Shown here: positions 53,347 to 64,000 of the stretch, one piece after another
Layout of the letters: each line of letters starts with the position of its first letter
How positions within the stretch are numbered: the stretch's first letter is position 1
Assembly: GCF_017591435.1 (NCBI RefSeq)
Contig: NC_059300.1
Coordinates: 17,072,503-17,136,502 of the forward strand
Source: Portunus trituberculatus
Lineage: Eukaryota > Arthropoda > Malacostraca > Decapoda > Portunidae
Direction of reading: 5' to 3'
Length of the DNA stretch: 64,000 bases
Translations under genes and position numbers: made by a program
The notes under the pieces: generated by a model
The model's input: the letters and a program-made list of their open reading frames with translations, nothing else
What the model was told of the DNA's origin: nothing
Databases searched by the model: none

Positions 53347-54794
53347 GTGATAGGAGACAACCCTGAGAAACAATCTGTTACTAGATTTAGGAGAAGAGTA
53401 TTGGTCGTCTACCACGGCTGCAATAGAGTGGTCAGAAAGGAAACTTGATATAAAATTGCAGAGAGAAAGATAGAAACCAAAGGAGGCCAGTTTTGAAATC
53501 ATAGCTTGGCGCCAGACTCTATCAAAAACTTTTCATATGTCCAACGCGACAGCAAAAGTTTCACCGAAATCTCTAAAAGAAGATGACCAAGACTCAGTAG
53601 GGAACGCCAGAGTATCACCAGCCATTTTGGCGATCGGATAGAAGATTGTGAAGTGACAGATGTTTAAGAATCTTTCTATTGAGAATAGATTCAAAAAGTT
53701 TAGACAGACGAGATTAAAGCTTTAGGCCACTAGTCTGAGGAATTAGAACGGTCACTCTTTTTCGGAACAGGCTGAATGTAGGCAAACTTCCAGCAGGAAG
53801 GAAAGGTAGAAGTCGATAGGCATAGTTGAAAGAGTTTGGCCAGGCAAGGTGCAAGCACGGAAGCACAGTTTTTGAGAACAATAGGAGGGACCCATCAGGT
53901 CCATAAGCCTTCCAAAGGTTTGAGAGAAGACTTTAGCTTTACAGAAAGAAGAGATGGTAGTGGTGCCATGAAGATGAAGTATAGGAGGGAAAGATAAAGA
54001 AATAAAGTTATTGGAGATGTTTTAAGCCAGATGCCAGAAGTCACGAGGGGAGATAAAGTTTGAAAGATTTTGACATTTTCTATTTATGACGGAGTGTTTG
54101 GCAAGTTGAAGAACAGACTTGGTATGATTCCGGACGGAAATATAAAGTTCATGAGAATCAGGAGATGGAAGCCTCAAGTATTATTTGTGGGCAACCTCTC
54201 TATCATGTATAGCACGAGAAAAGGCTGTGTTAAACCAAGGTTTAAAAGGTTTATCTTGATAAAAAGAATGAGGAATGAACGCCTCCATGCCAGACATTAG
54301 CACCTCCGTTATGCGTTCAGCACATAGAGATGGACGTCTGACACGGAAACAGTAATCTTTCCAGGGAAATATCAGCATAAACCTTCTCAGGTCTCCCCAT
54401 CTGGCAGAGGGAAAACTTCAGAGGCACCTCCGCTTTGGGGGATCTTGAGGAGGAATTGGAGAAATAGGACAGGATACAAAAAATGAGATTGTGATCAGAG
54501 AAGAAAGAGTAACAGCATAAGCTGAAGGATTAGAGGCAAGGAAGAAATTAAGAATATTGGTCGTATCTCCAAGACGGTCAGTTGCTCTAGGTCATGGAGT
54601 ATAGCAAAGTTGAAGGCTAGTTCACCAGTGAAGGGAGAGGAAAGTCAAAGCTGGAGGTGAACATTAAGATCTCCAAGGATGGAAATCTCCGCGAAAGGGT
54701 AGAGGGACAGAATGTGCTCCACTTTGGAAGTTAAATATTCAAAGAATTTATTATAGTCAGAGGAGTTAGGGGAGAGATAGACAGCACAGATAAA

Positions 54795-55205
54795 TTAAGT
54801 TTGAGAATGACTGTTGAGTCTAAGCCAGATGGTGGAAAACTCGGAAGACTCAAGAGTGTGGGAACGAGAGCAACTTAAGTCGTTGCGCACATAGATGCAA
54901 CATTCAGTATTGGAAAGAAAATGAGAATAGATAAAGTAGGAGGGAACAAAGAAGGGGCTACTTTCAATTGCCTCAGACAACTGTGCTTCGGTGAGGAAAA
55001 GAAGATGAGGTTTAGTAGAGGAGAGGTGGTGTTCCATAGATTGAAAATTATATCTAAGACCGCGAATGGTGCAGAAGTTAGTGTAGAAAAAGTTGACGGA
55101 GGTGTTAATATATTTTGGTTCGCTAACGAGAGGGCTGTTCGACCTGGGGATCATTTCTGGTCCCCTCTCCAGAAGGGACTCCGAGGCTGGATTTGGAGGC
55201 ACCAT
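54795..55205 (-). CDS. Family J ORF start and endonuclease N-terminus
   Basis: 136 codons starting at Met 55205, the best view of the natural J ORF start: NPASESLLERGPEMIPRSNS, then VNFFYTNFCTIRGLRYNFQS, HHLSSTKPHLLFLTEAQLSE (EN Glu) and CCIYVRNDLSCSRSH, ending in FSTIWLRLNSHSQT. No separate gag-like ORF is visible upstream in the J 5' UTR (55206-55438), so J looks like a single-ORF EN-RT LINE. The same start is seen at 28312 and 10361. The frame breaks before the GDFN box. Confidence 0.83.
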   Translation of the reverse strand: MVPPNPASESLLERGPEMIPRSNSPLVSEPKYINTSVNFFYTNFCTIRGLRYNFQSMEHHLSSTKPHLLFLTEAQLSEAIESSPFFVPSYFIYSHFLSNTECCIYVRNDLSCSRSHTLESSEFSTIWLRLNSHSQT

Positions 55206-55438
55206 TATTTAAATTTTGAATTTCAAGTGAAGGGTGTGTGTGTGGTAGGTGCATGTAGTTTTATGAAAAGGAGGAGAGTTGGCTTTAGAGGGCAGGCTGT
55301 GACTGCCCCCTCGAGTTGTGAGACACAAAGCGAGATCACAACTACCTTTAATGGAGAGTTCACAGCACCCTCTGAACTAGTGCTATTAGACCTCGCTGGG
55401 AGTAAAGTATCGTTTCGGTAGGTGTCTCCTACCTCCTC

Positions 55439-55640
55439 CAAGAACTATAGGTATGTTATGTCTGTCATTTTATATGCGTATCATAAATTATATACATTGC
55501 ATTTACTTTTGCCATTATCATTCAAAGTCACATAAAGGCTATCAAACAATAGTCAATTTTCAAGTTTCTCCAGCATCGTTATTTCCATATTTCACCTTCC
55601 ATATTTTACTTTCCCTTTTCATTGTATTCGTTTGAATTGT
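55439..55640. other. J-K spacer, unit 3
   Basis: AT-rich spacer with one copy of the segment duplicated in unit 2 (28691-28880). No gene. Confidence 0.7.
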
Positions 55641-56370
55641 ATATCTGTTTTTATTACTTCTCTCAGTATAAATTGCAATATTTTTTCGTATGGTTTTTAT
55701 AGTTTTATATTAAATATAATGATTTATGTTAATTCCATTGCATTTGCATATTTCTATTATTAGTAAAAGTCACATAAAGGATTTGAAAACTAGGTTGCAT
55801 AAAATGCACATTTTAATCTGTATTTGCAGATTAGCACATGTGAAAACACTGACAGACAGGCAACATTCCCCTAAACACATGTGCACTAAGTGACACACGC
55901 AGGAACAACAAACATGTTAACACTGCATACACACACCGACAAACACACAAGCGATGGAGTGGTGAATGGAGGTCTGCCACACAGAGAGGCAGTAGGTGAA
56001 CTGTCCACGTCTTCTTGAATCTTCTTGAATCTTGATAGTAAAGTAGGATTAACAGTAGATAAATAAAAGATAAAGGGAAAGGTTGTGGGAAGAGAAGCGT
56101 GAAAGAAAGTAGCAGATAGATAGTGTGTGGGCGTACCACACTGCTGTTTCTTTTTTTTTTTTTTTTTTTTTATCTCTGTTTTAAGACGTGTTTCTTAGCA
56201 TTGTTTTACTTTGCTGTTATTTTGTGTGTTTTCTCCCATTAATTCATTAGTTTTAATATTATAGGTTTTATTGGTGAAGTGTAGTTATTTGATAAAAAAA
56301 GTAAAGATGACTAAGCTAATTCATTGCATTGCGGATTGAGTGCCTATCAAAGATTGGTTGAGGGATTGGC

Positions 56371-56724
56371 TCATTTACTATCGTGTTGGTTCTTGGGAAC
56401 CAGTGGTGTATTAATGTGTTCTTCATTGGTTTTTATTGAGTCTTTTTGATGAATTGATATATTAAAAGGTGTAATATTGTAGTATTTATAGTGTAAGTCT
56501 TCTATTTTATTTTTCTCTTTTTCATTATAATTAATGAATTTTAATCCTTTGTTGAATATTTTTAGTATGTTTGTTTTCTGATACTGGGGGATCGAGCATA
56601 ATGGTATTGGTGGATATTCTAATACTGGTATCAATAGCGTTTTAATTAATGATGATTTGATTTTTTGGTGTAAGGTTTTTAAAACGTCGTAATTTAGACA
56701 AAATGCCTTCTCCTTTTTTTTCAT
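56371..56724 (-). pseudogene. Family K ORF2 C-terminus
   Basis: 117 codons, Lys/Ile/Asn-rich: KAFCLNYDVLKTLHQKIKSS, IKTLLIPVLEYPPIPLCSIP, KTNILKIFNKGLKFINYN and YYNITPFNISIHQKDSIKTN. The L-x-P-V-L-E-Y-P-P motif and the following basic helix correspond to the post-RT region (compare ALSKQQILSLQRIQNKALRF in the fragment at 3240-3340). It is followed by 3' UTR. Confidence 0.75.
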
Positions 56725-56964
56725 TCAATTTTTTTATGTAGCGTGCCTTCTAAGGCCTGTTTGCTGGAGTTTCAAGCCTAGGAATTTCCCTTCCTTGCTT
56801 GTGTTTATGTTTTTGTCATTTACTATGTATTGTTTTATTTCATATTGAGCTAATGGAATTATTTAAAACTTTTCACTTTTCTGTATCTTCCATTTGCTTT
56901 CGTAATTACTTATTCTGTCAATTTTTCTTTCCACTTTTCTCTTCATCATGAATTTAGATTTGCT

Positions 56965-57180
56965 CTATGCTGTTATAATTTGTGTGACTTCGTCTGCATA
57001 CATAGTGTCAAGGTAGCCGTGACCTGCTGGTGCTAAGTCGTTGGTGTATACTGTAAAGAGAGTTGGTGAAAGTATACTTCCTTGTGGAACGCCGCTTAAT
57101 AGGTTTATGTCGTTGCTGTGGTCGGTGCCTATTGGCATTGCGGCTGATCTGTTACCTAGAAAAGTGCAGTGTTTTTTCAA
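56965..57180 (-). pseudogene. Family K RT palm segment, unit 3
   Basis: 71 codons: FLGNRSAAMPIGTDHSNDIN, SGVPQGSILSPTLFTVYTND, LAPAGHGYLDTMYADEVTQI. The catalytic YADD is YADE, identical to unit 2, while unit 1 has YAND. The LDVSKAFDKV-type first motif lies in shifted frames around 57230-57290. Confidence 0.83.
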
Positions 57181-57825
57181 GTATGGTGGGTAATCCCAAA
57201 TGTAAAAGTTTCTATTTTAAGCCTTCCTGCCATACCTTGTCAAATGTTTTGGCTACGTCTCTTAAAACGACTGTTACTTGCTGCTTTTCAGCTAAGGCGT
57301 AAGACATGGTATCCCAAGTTGTAGTTATTGCTTTCTTTGATCTAAACCCATGTTGCCTGTCTGTTATTATGTTGTTATCTGTTAAGTAAGCGCATAGACG
57401 TCCCTGAATAATCTTCTCGTTGATCTTTCCTGGGACTTCGAGAAGTGAAATTGGTCTATATATGACAGGTATTTTTTGGTGATTTATTATCTTTAGGTAT
57501 AAGTTTTATTAATGTTTTTTTTTTTTACACTTTGGAAATAACCTAATGAGAAACATGCGTTGAAGATGTTTTTAAACCACTTTAATAGAATTTTGCGAAC
57601 AATTCTCTAAAACAGTTTTGTTGATTCCAGATGATCTTGGGGGTTTATTTTTAGTTTTCTTTATGTGTCTTTTTAATCCGTATCTATTGCCATCGTTGTC
57701 TACTAAGTAGTTTGTGTATTTTGCGGTATGTTCTTTTAATTGGTTTATCTTATTCCAGTAAGTTTTTGTGTCTTTGCTTATTTCTATAACGTTACTAAAT
57801 CTTTTTTGTATGTCTCTTTGTAGTT

Positions 57826-58341
57826 TTACCTCAATGCATGTCTTATTCTTATGTGTTCTTTGTAGGTATGTAACGTCCAGCCATTGTTTTCGGCATTATG
57901 CCTCAAAACATTGTATAATCTTTCTAGGTTTTTGATTTCTGGAGTTTTTAGTGCTTGGTAAGTGGGTTTATAGTTATTGTTGGATATCGTTTTGTTCATT
58001 GCTTCTTTTACTGTGCATAACCAAAAGATCATTTCTTGCTCTGCCTCCTCAGTTATGCAGTTATCTAGCGTTCTTACTATTATTATATTGTCTAGAATAT
58101 CCTGAAATTGTTTCCAGTTTGCTTTTTTTAATTGGTATGTGTCATTTTGTTTGATAAGAAATGGTTTAGTAGAGACATTAAAAGTGACTGAAATATGGTC
58201 AGACGAGGTAATATTGCCCGGTTCTATTTTCGTATTTAAAGAGCTGTGTATATTTGAAAAAGAAAAGAAAAAAAGAAAACTGTCCGGGTTGGTAGCAGAA
58301 CCATGTCTTATAAATGTAGGGAAATGAGGCCCAATGTGCAT
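57826..58341 (-). pseudogene. Family K endonuclease end and linker, unit 3
   Basis: 171 codons: MHIGPHFPTFIRHGSATNPD, then NTKIEPGNITSSDHISVTFN with the intact SDH active-site motif, and a linker TYQLKKANWKQFQDILDNII with TEEAEQEMIFWLCTVKEAMN. Upstream in another frame lies PTYIFGDFNSTHALVG (58400-58450) with the GDFN box. The C-terminal part ERLYNVLRHNAENNGWTLHT leads towards the RT. Confidence 0.82.
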
Positions 58342-58399
58342 TAATTTACCTTGGTTTATTATTTACATAATATTTTTTCCCACTGTATTATTTATATTT

Positions 58400-58960
58400 C
58401 CAACGAGTGCATGTGTACTGTTGAAATCTCCAAAAATGTATGTGGGTATGTTGTTATCTATAAGTCTGTATATGTCTGGAAAAGGTAAATATGGTCTTCT
58501 GGGAGGCAAATATATGGTAACGATGACTATAGGTCCGTGTGTGGTATTGATTTCAACGGCTAGAACGTCTGTTATGAAGTCATCTATTAGGTTGTGTTAT
58601 ATTACTATTACTGAACCGCCATTTATCCCTTCGCTAGTGTTTACTGTGTAGCATCTGTAACCAGGTATCTTTAGGCTTTCGTTACTCTTTAGTCCGTGAC
58701 TATTAATTAGTATATTTTCTGGTTTAATTCGAAGGTAGTATGTAATAAGGGACTTTGTTTGTTCTCCAATTTAGGGTACTGTGATGAATTATTACGAAAG
58801 TATTCTTCTTGCTCTGTTTGTTCTCTTAAGGCGTGTGTCCCCTAGGTTCACAGGTGATCTGTCTTGCGTTAAACCTGCTCGTATTTTACGAATGACATCT
58901 CTCGTGACTTTGTTCCAGCATCCCCGAAATGTAATAATGTTTTTTTTTTTCTATCATATT
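58400..58960 (-). pseudogene. Family K endonuclease N-terminal part, unit 3
   Basis: Broken minus-strand reading: KPENILINSHGLKSNESLKI, PGYRCYTVNTSEGINGGSVI, LAVEINTTHGPIVIVTIYLP and YIFGDFNSTHALVG. The usual QET box is replaced by INSHG-type sequence, a recognisable variant in some Jockey-group endonucleases. Stops occur near 58590. The region 58661-58955 is missing in unit 2, where the I-type LINE is inserted. Confidence 0.7.
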
Positions 58961-59160
58961 TTGTACTTGTATTTCTGTGAATCTGTCATCTGTGTAAGTG
59001 TATTTGTATATGTTGTTGTTCATTCCCTCAATTAATCAAGTCTTCGATGGCGAAACGTTCCTGGGGCCAGCCTCTTTCTTCTGTAATGTAGATTTCTAGA
59101 TCTATATCGTTAGACCCTTTAGGCATTATTAAGTTTTGCTCCATGCTTGCTATTTCTTTG

Positions 59161-59997
59161 TTAATTGTTTCTCCTTGTATTTCTTTTTATCTCTATTCTT
59201 TTTTGGTTTCGTTTTAGGCACAGACGTGATAGTTGTTTAGTTTTGTTGACTTGTGAAGATTTTCTCTGAGTCTGGAATTTCTGGAATTTTTCTATGGTCC
59301 TCTCTGCAGTTGATATATTGTTTCTTTTCCTCCTTGCATTGTTGCCAGGTGTGTCCGTCTTTGCTGCAATCTGAGCATATCTTATATTCTTTCGGCTTTT
59401 TACAGTCTGTTGTTGCATGGTCTTCTAAATCATAGCATTTCATGCAGCATAGGATTGGGATGTATGTTTCTTGTTTAATGTCATGTGGTGGGATGCTTAG
59501 ATTAAATGCCAGTAGACCCTTTTGCGTGCATTTATTAGCTAGAGCTGTTAGACTGAAAGTTATCTTGATTGTTGAGGAGTTTGGGAAATTGTACATAGAT
59601 TCTATATCTTCTCCTATCCAGTTGTTACATATCCCAAGCTTTTCTACTATTTGCTCTTCATCCCTGCCGTACATGAGTTCATCTAGTCCTGTCACTATTA
59701 ATAGAAGGAGAGCGAAAGGAGTGGTAAAAACTTTGGTTACATGAATTTCATTTCCACATAGAATCTCTAGAAACTTATCTTCTTACCTTAATCTACCGAA
59801 CCATGCATTTTATTTTCATTCTTGTCATTTTGAGTGGTTTCATGATTTCCATGAAGATATTGAGTGGCATATCTGATAGCAAGGGATAGTGCATCATTGA
59901 GTTTGGTTGCAATTTCACTAAAATGTTCATTAAGAGCTTCTGTTATTTCTTCAGCCTTGTTAAGTGAGGCATCTTTATGAAATAAAGTGGATATCAT
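59161..59997 (-). pseudogene. Family K ORF1 (gag-like), unit 3
   Basis: The N-terminal frame (59788-59997) starts MISTLFHKDASLNKAEEI. The main frame (59237-59695, 152 codons) reads GRDEEQIVEKLGICNNWIGE, FSLTALANKCTQKGLLAFNL, CYDLEDHATTDC and CSDCSKDGHTWQQC. The third knuckle is damaged (YINC in place of CINC), and a deletion of about 285 bp joins it to IPEIPDSEKIFTSQQN. It is the RNA-binding ORF1 of the K LINE and is non-functional. Confidence 0.82.
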
Positions 59998-60554
59998 TGG
60001 TTTTGTTGATGACGACCTGCTTATTCATTGATAATTGATAGTAGTGGTGACAAGAGTGGTTACAAAAGTAATGGTATATAAATGGAAAATACTGAGAGAT
60101 CATAGATTTGTGCAAAAATATGGGTGACTATACAGCTGTTGTAGGAATATAATTGTTGAGAATTTGGTGGAAAGAAAGAGTAATGAAAATCACAGGAAAA
60201 TAACAAACATTTAAAAGGGAAGAGAAAACAGCAACGAAACTGTCCGGCAACAGACTCACAACATAAATGTATTAATGAGTAGTGAGTAAGAGGCACAGAA
60301 GAGTGAAAGCAAACACTTCCTGAACACCTAATGATATATTAAAGGGAAGTAAATAAATAATGCTCATTCCAAGCTATTGGAACACTTTTTAGAACTACAA
60401 CAAAAATGCTGTAAATGAGTGGTTTAAGCTTAATCCTACAGATCTAAGCGTTATATCTGAGTGCAGCGAATTTCTCTAGGAAGGTACGAAGGGATTCATC
60501 ACTTGTTATAATATGTTTCAGGTTAGAGCACTTCATTTTGACATACATTTTTCC

Positions 60555-61150
60555 ATCTCTTTTCTCACCCCTCCAACTGTTAACTCTGTACTAGGGTCTT
60601 ATCCGTCCTTATATGGGGTACTATTTGCATGTTTGGGGGAGTTCCACTCACTCAGTGTTATTAGATAGGGTACAATCAAAAGCTTTTCGTCTCATCAACT
60701 CCCGTTTTCTGACTGACTGTCTTCAGCCTCGTTCTCACCGCCGGAATGCTGCATCTAGTTTTTTTTTTTTTTTTATCTTTATCGCTATTTTCATGGTAAT
60801 TGCTTTAGTGATCATGCTAACAGCATAGCTCCCCTTCTCCGGCTCCATCGCTGCACAAGGCATCTTCTTTCTCGCATCCCTATTCTGTCCAACGCTCTAA
60901 ATACAAGAGTTAACCAGTATTCTCAATCATTCATACTTTTCATTGGTAAACTCTGGAACTCTCTGCCTGTTTCTGGATTTCGATCTTCCTACGAAAAGAC
61001 TTTTGATTTTAAGAGGGAGGTTTCAAGATATTTCTCCCTATCTTTCGGCTTATTCCTTCAAAATCTTTTAGAGAACCCGCAGTTTCTGTGGACCTTTTTC
61101 TTGAATGTTTTAATGCCCTTGGTAGGTCTGCTTCTTGAGTAAAAAAAAAA
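60555..61150 (+). mobile_element. Family J 3' fragment (plus), unit 3
   Basis: Reads LLDRVQSKAFRLINSRFLTD and CLQPRSHRRNAASS, then a poly-T replacement, NTRVNQYSQSFILFIGKLW and a KREVSRYFSLSFG-type end. It ends in an A-rich tail near 61150. The SINE site TTTTAATGCCC near 61108 is empty. Confidence 0.8.
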
Positions 61151-61313
61151 GAAATGAAATAAAATAAAGAAACAAATGAAAAGTATTGTCGGAACGGAAC
61201 TTTGTGCAGCTCTCTAATGTTTCAGATAGTTTTGAAGAGGAAAAGGCGTTTAAGGATTACATTTTCATTGATATGTCACATTTTGATGCAGAAACTCATG
61301 ACATTTTTGGGGC

Positions 61314-61316
<3 letters not shown>

Positions 61317-61362
<46 letters not shown>
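61317..61362. repeat. (GA)n microsatellite, unit 3
   Basis: Pure GA run at the common unit position. Confidence 0.95.
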
Positions 61363-61365
<3 letters not shown>

Positions 61366-62319
61366 TGGTAATGGTGGTGGTGGTGCCGGGCCAGGTGGTT
61401 GCTCTGCATGTTCCCGTGGATTCCAGCAAGTTACCTTTAATTAAGTGTTATACAGTAACTGTATGTATATATCATAAATAGTATTGTTTGAGTTTTATTT
61501 CTTTCTAGCTCGATAGCGATAGGTAATTGAGGTAAGCTGAAGTCATTATCCTAAAGAAATCATTGGTATTGTAGGAGATACAAAGTCACGCGGGGCACCC
61601 AGAGTCACACCCTCGCCTCGCCTCATTGATGAACCGAATTTCTCACACGCGTCAACAAACACCATTCCGCATGTACTGACGATGATTTATAATTGAAAGC
61701 AAAATTGAAAGCTGTTTCGGAAACTTTCCATCCAAAATTTGTTCCGGCCCGTGGAGGACAGGGGAGCGTACTGGAGGAGATGGTGGCTGTCTGGTTCTTG
61801 TCGTGGCCCATGGCGGGGATCAGGCAGCAAGTCCCGCTCCTCCTTTACCTCCTCATTCAGATATGATCGTCCACTTCCAGTCCCTCACACCCAAAAAGAG
61901 GCCATCACTACCCACCAACCACCAGATACTGCCACCACTGGAGCCCGGATAGGGAGATAAGGGCTCCTCCTTCCGTGACAGTGTCTGGTGAATTGTGTAT
62001 AGTGATTCATCAAATTCACGTTCAGGACTCAAATGTAGAGGAGAAAACATTACGCTCCACCTTGCCACAGTCACTGCCACGCGAGGGATCTCTTTTGGGG
62101 AGAAGAGTGCGCCATCCTTGGCAGTGGCTAGTGAGTTGTCAAAATTGTCTTTGTGATAATCTCTTGTTCAATAGGAATTCCATTCCTTTGACCTCTTGAT
62201 CAGTGTGAGAGGCTGGAGGGTTGCACCGTCACTGTCCCCACACACTCCTGCAGGCCTGGGATGGCATCTCAGGGAAGAAATGATTCATTCCTGCAGAAGA
62301 AAATTTGCTTCAACTGCGA
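61363..62319. other. Conserved non-coding block, unit 3
   Basis: Homologous to 20625-21577 and 49103-50057. No frame keeps its length across the three units. No gene called. Confidence 0.65.
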
Positions 62320-62509
62320 TTCGTCATCGTGAAATTCGCTTCGTTAGTGTGATTCCCTCGTCGTCATCGTGAAAATCGCGTCGTTAATGTGATTCCCTCG
62401 TCGTCATCGTGAAACTCGCTTCGTTTATGTGATTCCATCGTCGTCATCGTGAAATTCGCTTCGTTATCGTGAAATCGTATTGTCATCGTGAAATTATCTT
62501 CGTTATTGT
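62320..62509. repeat. 40-bp minisatellite, unit 3
   Basis: About three copies plus the shared terminal variant, the shortest of the three arrays. Confidence 0.92.
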
Positions 62510-62662
62510 CTCCGGCCGCGTTTATTTATTTATTCATTTATTTATTCATTCATTTATTCATTCATTTGCTCTTTTTTTTATCTCTTTCTTGTTCTTATTA
62601 TATAATTGTTTACTAATAATCAATGTATCTTTTATTTTTCTATCATGAACGTAGAAGCGTCA
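62510..62662. repeat. (TTTA)n tract and spacer, unit 3
   Basis: TTTA/TTCA repeats at about 62519-62570, then AT-rich spacer to the LINE tail. No gene. Confidence 0.8.
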
Positions 62663-62832
62663 GTCTCAGTGGGCATGTAGTCAGGGCTGAGTCAATAGGG
62701 AGATTTAAAAGAAGGTTATATAAATTCATGGATGGGGAAGATAGATGGAATTAGGTAGATTAAGCACACTGGCACTGCCTCGTATAGGCCTGGCAGCCTC
62801 TTGCAGCTTCCCTCCTTTCTTATGTTCTTATG
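62663..62832 (+). mobile_element. Short LINE 3' end, unit 3
   Basis: The same insertion as 50561-50708 but with a complete tail (CTCCTTTCTTATGTTCTTATG), after which the target resumes as TGAATCTCATCAGGAGTCAC. It encodes the FKRR and FMDGEDRWN end of a CR1/L2-like ORF2. It is empty in unit 1 at 22046. Confidence 0.82.
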
Positions 62833-62872
62833 TGAATCTCATCAGGAGTCACCTGTCATCGTATTGCCTACA

Positions 62873-63900
<1,028 letters not shown>

Positions 63901-64000
63901 CAAGTAATGAGTTGCTGCACCACTTTCGGAGAATCAACAATGCCCTTTCATTCATTGTTGTGTTCTCTTCATATTTATACCTGTATTTGTTCATTCTCTC
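63901..64000. repeat. Leader of a fourth unit, cut by the window end
   Basis: Repeats the unit 3 leader: GAGTTGCTGCACCACTTTCG, ATACCTGTATTTGTTCATTC. The array therefore continues beyond the window, at least into the next leader. Confidence 0.85.

Larger units (their letters stand above)
51730..55438 (-). mobile_element. Family J LINE of unit 3
   Basis: Minus-strand J copy from its 3' end near 51730 to its 5' end near 55438, where TCTCCTACCTCCTCC mirrors the 5' end of the nested plus copy at 7238. The C-terminus is at 51829-52053, thumb segment at 52127-52495, RT at 53350-53900, linker at 54070-54300 and EN at 54480-55100. A solo LTR splits it at 52703-53346. A deletion near 53910 removes part of the linker, and frameshifts abound. 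Confidence 0.86.
55641..60555 (-). mobile_element. Family K LINE of unit 3 (least interrupted copy)
   Basis: The best reference for family K. Minus strand: 3' non-coding 55641-56370, ORF2 C-terminus 56371-56724, RT 56720-57800, linker 57826-58341, endonuclease 58330-58960, ORF1 59161-59997, 5' region to about 60555. ORF2 has no RNase H. The RT active site is YADE. Frameshifts occur in every part. Both outer boundaries are uncertain because no duplication was found. Confidence 0.82.

Overview
The window is non-genic, repeat-packed eukaryotic DNA. Long (AT)n, (GA)n, (CT)n and (TG)n runs, Jockey-like and I-type LINEs, a DIRS1-like element, a tRNA-derived SINE, a short TTAGG stretch (the arthropod telomere motif) and an innexin fragment (innexins are animal gap-junction proteins) together suggest an arthropod, most likely a decapod crustacean. 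The organism is an inference. I see no intact single-copy host gene; nearly every long reading frame belongs to a transposable element or a microsatellite.

Layout. Bases 1-4026 hold an (AT)n tract, a minus-strand Jockey-like LINE (called family J here), a plus-strand fragment of a second LINE (family K type) and a short direct repeat. From about 4027 to the end the sequence is a tandem array of one large compound unit: unit 1 about 4027-23080, unit 2 about 23081-51600, unit 3 about 51601-63900, with the next unit starting at 63901. Each unit has the same order: an AT-rich leader, a minus-strand family J LINE, a minus-strand family K LINE with a triple CCHC ORF1, a plus-strand J 3' fragment, (GA)n, a conserved 0.95-kb non-coding block, a 40-bp minisatellite, (TTTA)n, (CT)n and a 0.85-kb tail. 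Spacings of about 19.0, 28.5 and 12.3 kb shrink to roughly 11-12 kb once unit-specific insertions are subtracted.

Unit-specific insertions. Unit 1 carries a 718-bp PIF/Harbinger deletion derivative with a MADF remnant, a nearly full-length inverted J LINE, a 283-bp fold-back plus a DIRS1-like element, and a tRNA-SINE. Unit 2 carries a solo LTR, a second inverted J LINE, a Ty3/Gypsy-class element with copia-like pol order (gag-PR-IN-RT), a fourfold 629-bp amplification inside the K reverse transcriptase, a CR1/L2-like LINE tail and an almost complete RNase H-bearing I-type LINE. Unit 3 carries a solo LTR of the same family as the Gypsy element. A short LINE tail is shared by units 2 and 3 and absent from unit 1, so units 2 and 3 appear to be sisters.

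The most striking object is the Gypsy-class element at 28965-35212. Its gag has a SCAN-like capsid region, its integrase precedes its reverse transcriptase (Gmr1-like order), and the middle of RT/RNase H is replaced, in frame, by about 100 codons of an innexin that looks innexin-3-like, followed by a second innexin piece in circularly permuted order. Perfect 4-bp target duplications and nearly identical LTRs point to a recent insertion.

All positions were read by eye. Element ends without a target-site duplication are good to about 10-50 bp, and family names above superfamily level are inferences from visible motifs.
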